From: Haloplanus sp. HW8-1
GTDB lineage: Archaea; Halobacteriota; Halobacteria; Halobacteriales; Haloferacaceae
Assembly: GCF_023703795.1 (NCBI RefSeq)
Contig: NZ_CP098518.1
Span: 1,178,001 to 1,242,000, forward strand
DNA: 64,000 nt
Reading direction: 5' to 3'
This document shows positions 60,535-64,000 of the stretch, piece after piece. The notes beneath the pieces were generated by a model. It had not been told where the DNA came from and did no database searches. It saw only the letters and a list, made by a program, of their open reading frames with translations. The number at the start of each line of letters is the position of its first letter. Position 1 is the first letter of the stretch. Position numbers and translations under genes: made by a program.

Positions 60535-61508
60535 CAGCGATCACCGTAGTCGATCCGCGGGTCCAGTACGGTGTACGCCACGTCCTGTACGAGGTTGCCG
60601 ATGACCGAGACGAACGTGAAGATGAGGGTCGTCCCCAACACCAGCGACGTGTCCTGGGCGATGATGGCCTTGTACGACAGTTGCCCCAGTCCGGGGATGC
60701 CGAAGACCACCTCGACGAGGTACGACGCCGCGAGGAAGATGCCGAGGATGTCGCCGACGAGGATGGTCATCAGGGGCACCGCCGCCGGCCGCAGGATGTG
60801 ACGGGTGAGGACGCGATAGCCGTCGGCGCCCTTCGACCGGGCCGTCTTGACGAACTCGGCCTCGACGTACTCCAGGGCCTCCGCCCGGGAGTAGCGCATC
60901 ACGCCCGCGATGGTGCCCGTCACGAGGACGACGACGGGCAACACCAACTGGCGGGCCATCCCGAGGCTGAAAAAGGGGATATCGGAGTCGAAGACCACGG
61001 GGAACCAGCCGAGTTGGACGCCGAAGACCAACAGGAGGATGATGCCGAACCAGAAGTTCGGGATGGCGTAGCCGAAGAACGCAAAGAAGGTGGCCGCGTA
61101 GTCGGTCTTGGTGTACTGGTGGGTCGCGGAGTAGAGGCCGATCGAGAGGCCGAGTACGATCGAGATGATCGTCGTCGGCACGGAGTAGATCGCCGTGTAC
61201 GGCAAGGCGTTGGCGATGGCCGTGGTAACGGGCTGTGAGCGACTCTGTGACCAGCCCCAGTTGAGCGTCACCATGTTGTGCATGTACTCGCGGTAGCGGA
61301 CCCACGGCGAGCGATCCAGGCCGCGCCGCGCCTCGAAGGCCTCCTCGGCGGCCGCCGCGGACCCGCCGCTGGCGGCGGCCTGGAACTGCATCTGTTCGGC
61401 CGCCGGGTTCGGCGTGATGGCGAGGAGTCCCCACGTCAGCGAGAGGATGAGGTAGGTCGCGACGACCGCCCACACCACCCGCCGGACCACGTACCAGCGC
61501 ATGCTCAC
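60534..61508 (-). CDS. Oligopeptide ABC transporter permease (DppB-type)
   Basis: A 324-residue permease with six helices. It starts MSMRWYVVRRVVWAVVATYL, has the periplasmic loop WVRYREYMHNMVTLNWGWSQ typical of OppB, and the EAA loop EFVKTARSKGADGYRVLTRH. It follows the binding-protein gene by about 20 bp. Confidence 0.89.
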   Translation of the reverse strand: MSMRWYVVRRVVWAVVATYLILSLTWGLLAITPNPAAEQMQFQAAASGGSAAAAEEAFEARRGLDRSPWVRYREYMHNMVTLNWGWSQSRSQPVTTAIANALPYTAIYSVPTTIISIVLGLSIGLYSATHQYTKTDYAATFFAFFGYAIPNFWFGIILLLVFGVQLGWFPVVFDSDIPFFSLGMARQLVLPVVVLVTGTIAGVMRYSRAEALEYVEAEFVKTARSKGADGYRVLTRHILRPAAVPLMTILVGDILGIFLAASYLVEVVFGIPGLGQLSYKAIIAQDTSLVLGTTLIFTFVSVIGNLVQDVAYTVLDPRIDYGDR

Positions 61509-61527
61509 GGATTCGGTCGCGCCCCCG

Positions 61528-63390
61528 TCACGCGAAGTACCACGTCTGGGAGTCCCACCCCGTGTTGAACTCCTCGTCGTACCCCCTGACGTCGGACGCG
61601 TACCCGGTGATGCTCGACGGTAGGGCGAGGAAGCCGAAGGGTTGTTCCTCGCTGATCACCCCGAACGCCTCCCCGAAGAGTTCGCGACGGCGCTCCTCGT
61701 CGGTCGTGGCCGACGCCCGCTCGTACAGCTCCGAGATGTTCGCCTCGGGATAGTAACCGTAGAAGTTGATCCCCCCGCGCTTCTCGAAGAAGCCCTTGCT
61801 GGAGGCCGGCGTGAACGGGTACGTGTTGAACTGGAGGTTGATCGACATATCCCACGGCTCGGCGCTGGTGGCCACGTCCCGGGGGCCGCCGTTGAACACG
61901 CCCGCGGTCCACTCGGGGTCGGCGCCCTCCGGAGCCGACGTCTGGACGTAGTTGTTCTGGAACGTCGACGACGAGACGGCCTCGGGCTGGACGTCGATGC
62001 CGGCGTTCTCGCCGAACTCCTGGGCGATGTACTCCGCGACGGTACCCTCGGTCGGCTGTCCGGAGTCGTAGTAGATGGAGAGGGTCACCTGCTCGCCCGA
62101 CCCATCGACGAGCGTCTCGCCGTCGTAGGCGTACTCGGTGTCCGACAGCGCGGATTCGAGCCGCGACCGCGTGGGTTCCGGGCCGTACCTGTCGCCGACG
62201 CCGAACGCCTCGACCCGGCTGTCGTCGTACCAGTCGGACCACCGCGGCTGCATCGTCTGAGCCACGTCGGCGTAACCCCGGAGGACGTTCTCGACGACTG
62301 TCTCCTTGTTCACCGCGAAGGCGAGCGCGCGGCGGACCGCCTTCGATCGGAACGGCTTCCACCCGTTCGCCCGCATGTTGTAGACGATCAACCGGAGGTA
62401 CGGCTGGGGGGTGACGTTGACCGTGACGTTCGACAGGTTCTCGAACCGCGTGGCTTTGTCGGGCGGGATGCCCGCGGAGTCGACTTCACCGGACTCCAAG
62501 GCACCCAGGCGGGTGCTCTCCTCGCTGATGATCCGTGTGGTCTCCCCCTCGAAGTACGGCGCCTCGGCGAAGCGCTCGGGGATCCCCTCGACGTCCTGCA
62601 GGTAGTAGTCGTCATTGCGGGTGACGGTGTACCGTGCCGACCGTTCCCACGACTCGTAGGTGTAGGGACCGAGATTGCCCGTGTACGCCAGCGTGTTGAG
62701 TTCCTCGTCCTGCTTGAGTCCCTTCGTGTCCTGATTCGGGACGTACTTCTCTAAGATTCCCTTGGGAATACACTGCTGGCGCCAGAGCATCGGCTTGAAC
62801 GGCAGCGAGGGATCCACCTCGAACAGCCGGATCTCGAAGGTCAGTTCTCCCGTCCGCTCGACGGGGACCGGTTCGCGTTGTCCCGACTCGGGGTTCACCC
62901 GGAACCAGTCGCCGGCGTTCGGATAGCCGCTCCAGTTCGGCTGGGCCTGGAAGACGTTCTTGATCATGTAGACCCAGTCCTCGGCGGTCATCCGGCCGTA
63001 GCCCGCCCCCCACTCCAAGTTGTCCCGGAGTTCGATCTCGTAGACGCGCCCGTCGTCGGTCGAGTAATCCCCCCAGAGCGGGAAGATCTCCCGGTTCGGC
63101 TTGATCGCCCAGATGCCATCGAGCGTGGCGGTGACGAACGAACCGGAGGTGGCATCGGCGATGGTCAGCCAGTTGAGCGACTGGGCGTCGACGCTCGACG
63201 CGGAGACGTACCTCCCCCCGACGCTCCGGTCGGTTCCCTCCGTGTTGGTGGTGTCGCTCCCGTTCCCCGAACAGCCAGCGAACCCGGCGACGCCCGTCGC
63301 CCCGAGAAGTTTCAACACGTCGCGGCGCCCCCGCCGCCCCCGACGCTCCGCCGTGCCCAGAGTACCCCGGCGGTCGTTACCAGACGCCAT
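61528..63390 (-). CDS. Oligopeptide-binding lipoprotein (SBP family 5)
   Basis: A 620-residue substrate-binding protein. A twin-arginine signal (RRGRRDVLKLLGATGVAGFA) leads to the lipobox FAGC. The SBP_bac_5 fold follows with the family segments YEIELRDNLEWGAGYGRMTA and SKAVRRALAFAVNKETVVEN. It captures peptides or similar ligands for the DppBCDF-type transporter. It is the first gene of a five-gene operon. Confidence 0.88.
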   Translation of the reverse strand: MASGNDRRGTLGTAERRGRRGRRDVLKLLGATGVAGFAGCSGNGSDTTNTEGTDRSVGGRYVSASSVDAQSLNWLTIADATSGSFVTATLDGIWAIKPNREIFPLWGDYSTDDGRVYEIELRDNLEWGAGYGRMTAEDWVYMIKNVFQAQPNWSGYPNAGDWFRVNPESGQREPVPVERTGELTFEIRLFEVDPSLPFKPMLWRQQCIPKGILEKYVPNQDTKGLKQDEELNTLAYTGNLGPYTYESWERSARYTVTRNDDYYLQDVEGIPERFAEAPYFEGETTRIISEESTRLGALESGEVDSAGIPPDKATRFENLSNVTVNVTPQPYLRLIVYNMRANGWKPFRSKAVRRALAFAVNKETVVENVLRGYADVAQTMQPRWSDWYDDSRVEAFGVGDRYGPEPTRSRLESALSDTEYAYDGETLVDGSGEQVTLSIYYDSGQPTEGTVAEYIAQEFGENAGIDVQPEAVSSSTFQNNYVQTSAPEGADPEWTAGVFNGGPRDVATSAEPWDMSINLQFNTYPFTPASSKGFFEKRGGINFYGYYPEANISELYERASATTDEERRRELFGEAFGVISEEQPFGFLALPSSITGYASDVRGYDEEFNTGWDSQTWYFA

Positions 63391-63464
63391 ACCTCTTCAA
63401 AACGTCGGTGCGCACTAATACCCATCGGTCAGTAGAATCGGCCGACTCCGGCGAGACAGTTCGG

Positions 63465-64000
63465 TTATCCGTCGCCGTGCGGGTCGACGATGATGACCTC
63501 GCCGTCCTCGACGGTGACGTTGATGAGCGTCTTGACGCTGTAGCCGGCGTCGTCGAGGTCGTTCGGCCCGGCCTTCTTGATCACCGCGACGACGTCGATC
63601 ACCTCGGCGCCGATGTGCTCTAGGGCGTCCAGAATCGCCTTCATCGTCCCGCCAGTCGAGAGCACGTCGTCGAGGACGAGTACCCTGTCGCCCGCCTCGA
63701 CGTCGTTGATGTACATTTCGCTCTCCGAGTAGCCGGTCTGAGCCGACAGCGACACCTCCCCGTCGAGGCCGTACTGGCGTTTCCGGATCACCACGAGCGG
63801 AACGTCCGTCATCAGTGAGACGGCGGTGGAGATGTGGATGCCCATCGCCGCGGGCGTGACGATCTTGTCGACATCTTCGAGGTCGGCCTTCCGGATGATC
63901 TTGATCACGATCTCCCGCAGGAGTTCGGGACGGAGCATCGGAACGCCGTCGCTGACGGGGTGGACGAAGTACTCGTACTCCCCTTTCTCGATGATCGGCG
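63465..64000 (-). CDS. hpt: Purine phosphoribosyltransferase (HGPRTase/APRT-like), 5' end outside window
   Basis: The visible 178 codons are open to the window edge, so the start lies beyond 64000. The PRPP-binding motif is [20 protein letters not shown], the flexible loop region is [14 protein letters not shown], and [16 protein letters not shown] is the phosphate-binding segment. It salvages adenine or hypoxanthine with PRPP; archaeal members are often annotated hypoxanthine/guanine type. The next Met (63938) is internal because conserved sequence ([17 protein letters not shown]) precedes it. Confidence 0.88.
   Translation of the reverse strand, partial: PIIEKGEYEYFVHPVSDGVPMLRPELLREIVIKIIRKADLEDVDKIVTPAAMGIHISTAVSLMTDVPLVVIRKRQYGLDGEVSLSAQTGYSESEMYINDVEAGDRVLVLDDVLSTGGTMKAILDALEHIGAEVIDVVAVIKKAGPNDLDDAGYSVKTLINVTVEDGEVIIVDPHGDG

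Noticed and set aside
1-64000. CRISPR array
   Set aside because: No regularly spaced identical repeats of 20-40 bp with unique spacers are present; the paired repeats at 8.1-8.9 kb are only two units.

Overview
The window is chromosomal DNA of a halophilic archaeon (class Halobacteria). The evidence is a GC-rich sequence with strongly acidic proteins, archaeal ribosomal and transcription proteins (L21e, Rpb4/RpoF, aEF-1beta, L1-L10-P1, L11), twin-arginine lipoproteins, HalX and DUF7344-type regulators, a diphthamide ligase, HerA/NurA, and archaeal-type signal peptidase and pilin. I cannot name the genus from sequence alone.

Layout. 1-1.9 kb: end of a HalX response regulator, then rpoF, rpl21e, aef1b and a 59-residue zinc-finger protein. 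2.4-9.0 kb: a 6.6-kb AT-richer integrated element that splits a TctA-like permease gene. Its ends share a 13-bp core, and joining them at that core restores a 405-codon reading frame. The element carries a tyrosine integrase, small DNA-binding proteins, several unrecognised proteins and two repeat-rich non-coding blocks. 10-12 kb: L1-L10-P1 operon with a probable L1-binding leader. 12.1-16.1 kb: tungstate/molybdate ABC transporter (wtpABC-like) with a divergent ModE-like regulator. 16.1-21 kb: an 88-bp inverted-repeat element at a convergent junction, a double Usp protein, and an MMPL transporter with a COG1361 partner. 21-25.2 kb: OYE-type oxidoreductase, LarA-like isomerase, L11, M42 peptidase. 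25.3-26.1 kb: a TRIC channel gene broken by IS200/IS605-type ends without transposase.

26.2-42.5 kb: HerA-like ATPase, then a secretion/surface-fibre locus (DUF5305 protein, signal peptidase I, rhomboid protease, CARDB protein, beta-helix protein, five SipW/TasA-type secreted paralogs and a DUF7344 membrane regulator). An esterase, NurA, a HAD hydrolase and small unknowns follow. 42.6-50.8 kb: a nine-gene Mrp-type cation/proton antiporter operon with overlapping genes. 50.9-56.6 kb: zinc-ribbon protein plus PP2C phosphatase, PAPS-reductase-like PP-loop protein, DsrE-like protein, Dph6, pilin-like protein, nucleotidyltransferase and a small HTH regulator. 56.7-63.4 kb: complete oligopeptide ABC transporter. 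The window ends inside a phosphoribosyltransferase gene.

The most interesting parts are the integrated element (attachment inside a coding gene, predicted palindromic attP, duplicated compound inverted repeats), the TasA-like fibre locus with tRNA T-arm-like hairpins in its spacers, the IS605-type remnant with RNA-like hairpins inside the TRIC gene, and the inverted repeat that supplies both C-termini of a convergent gene pair.
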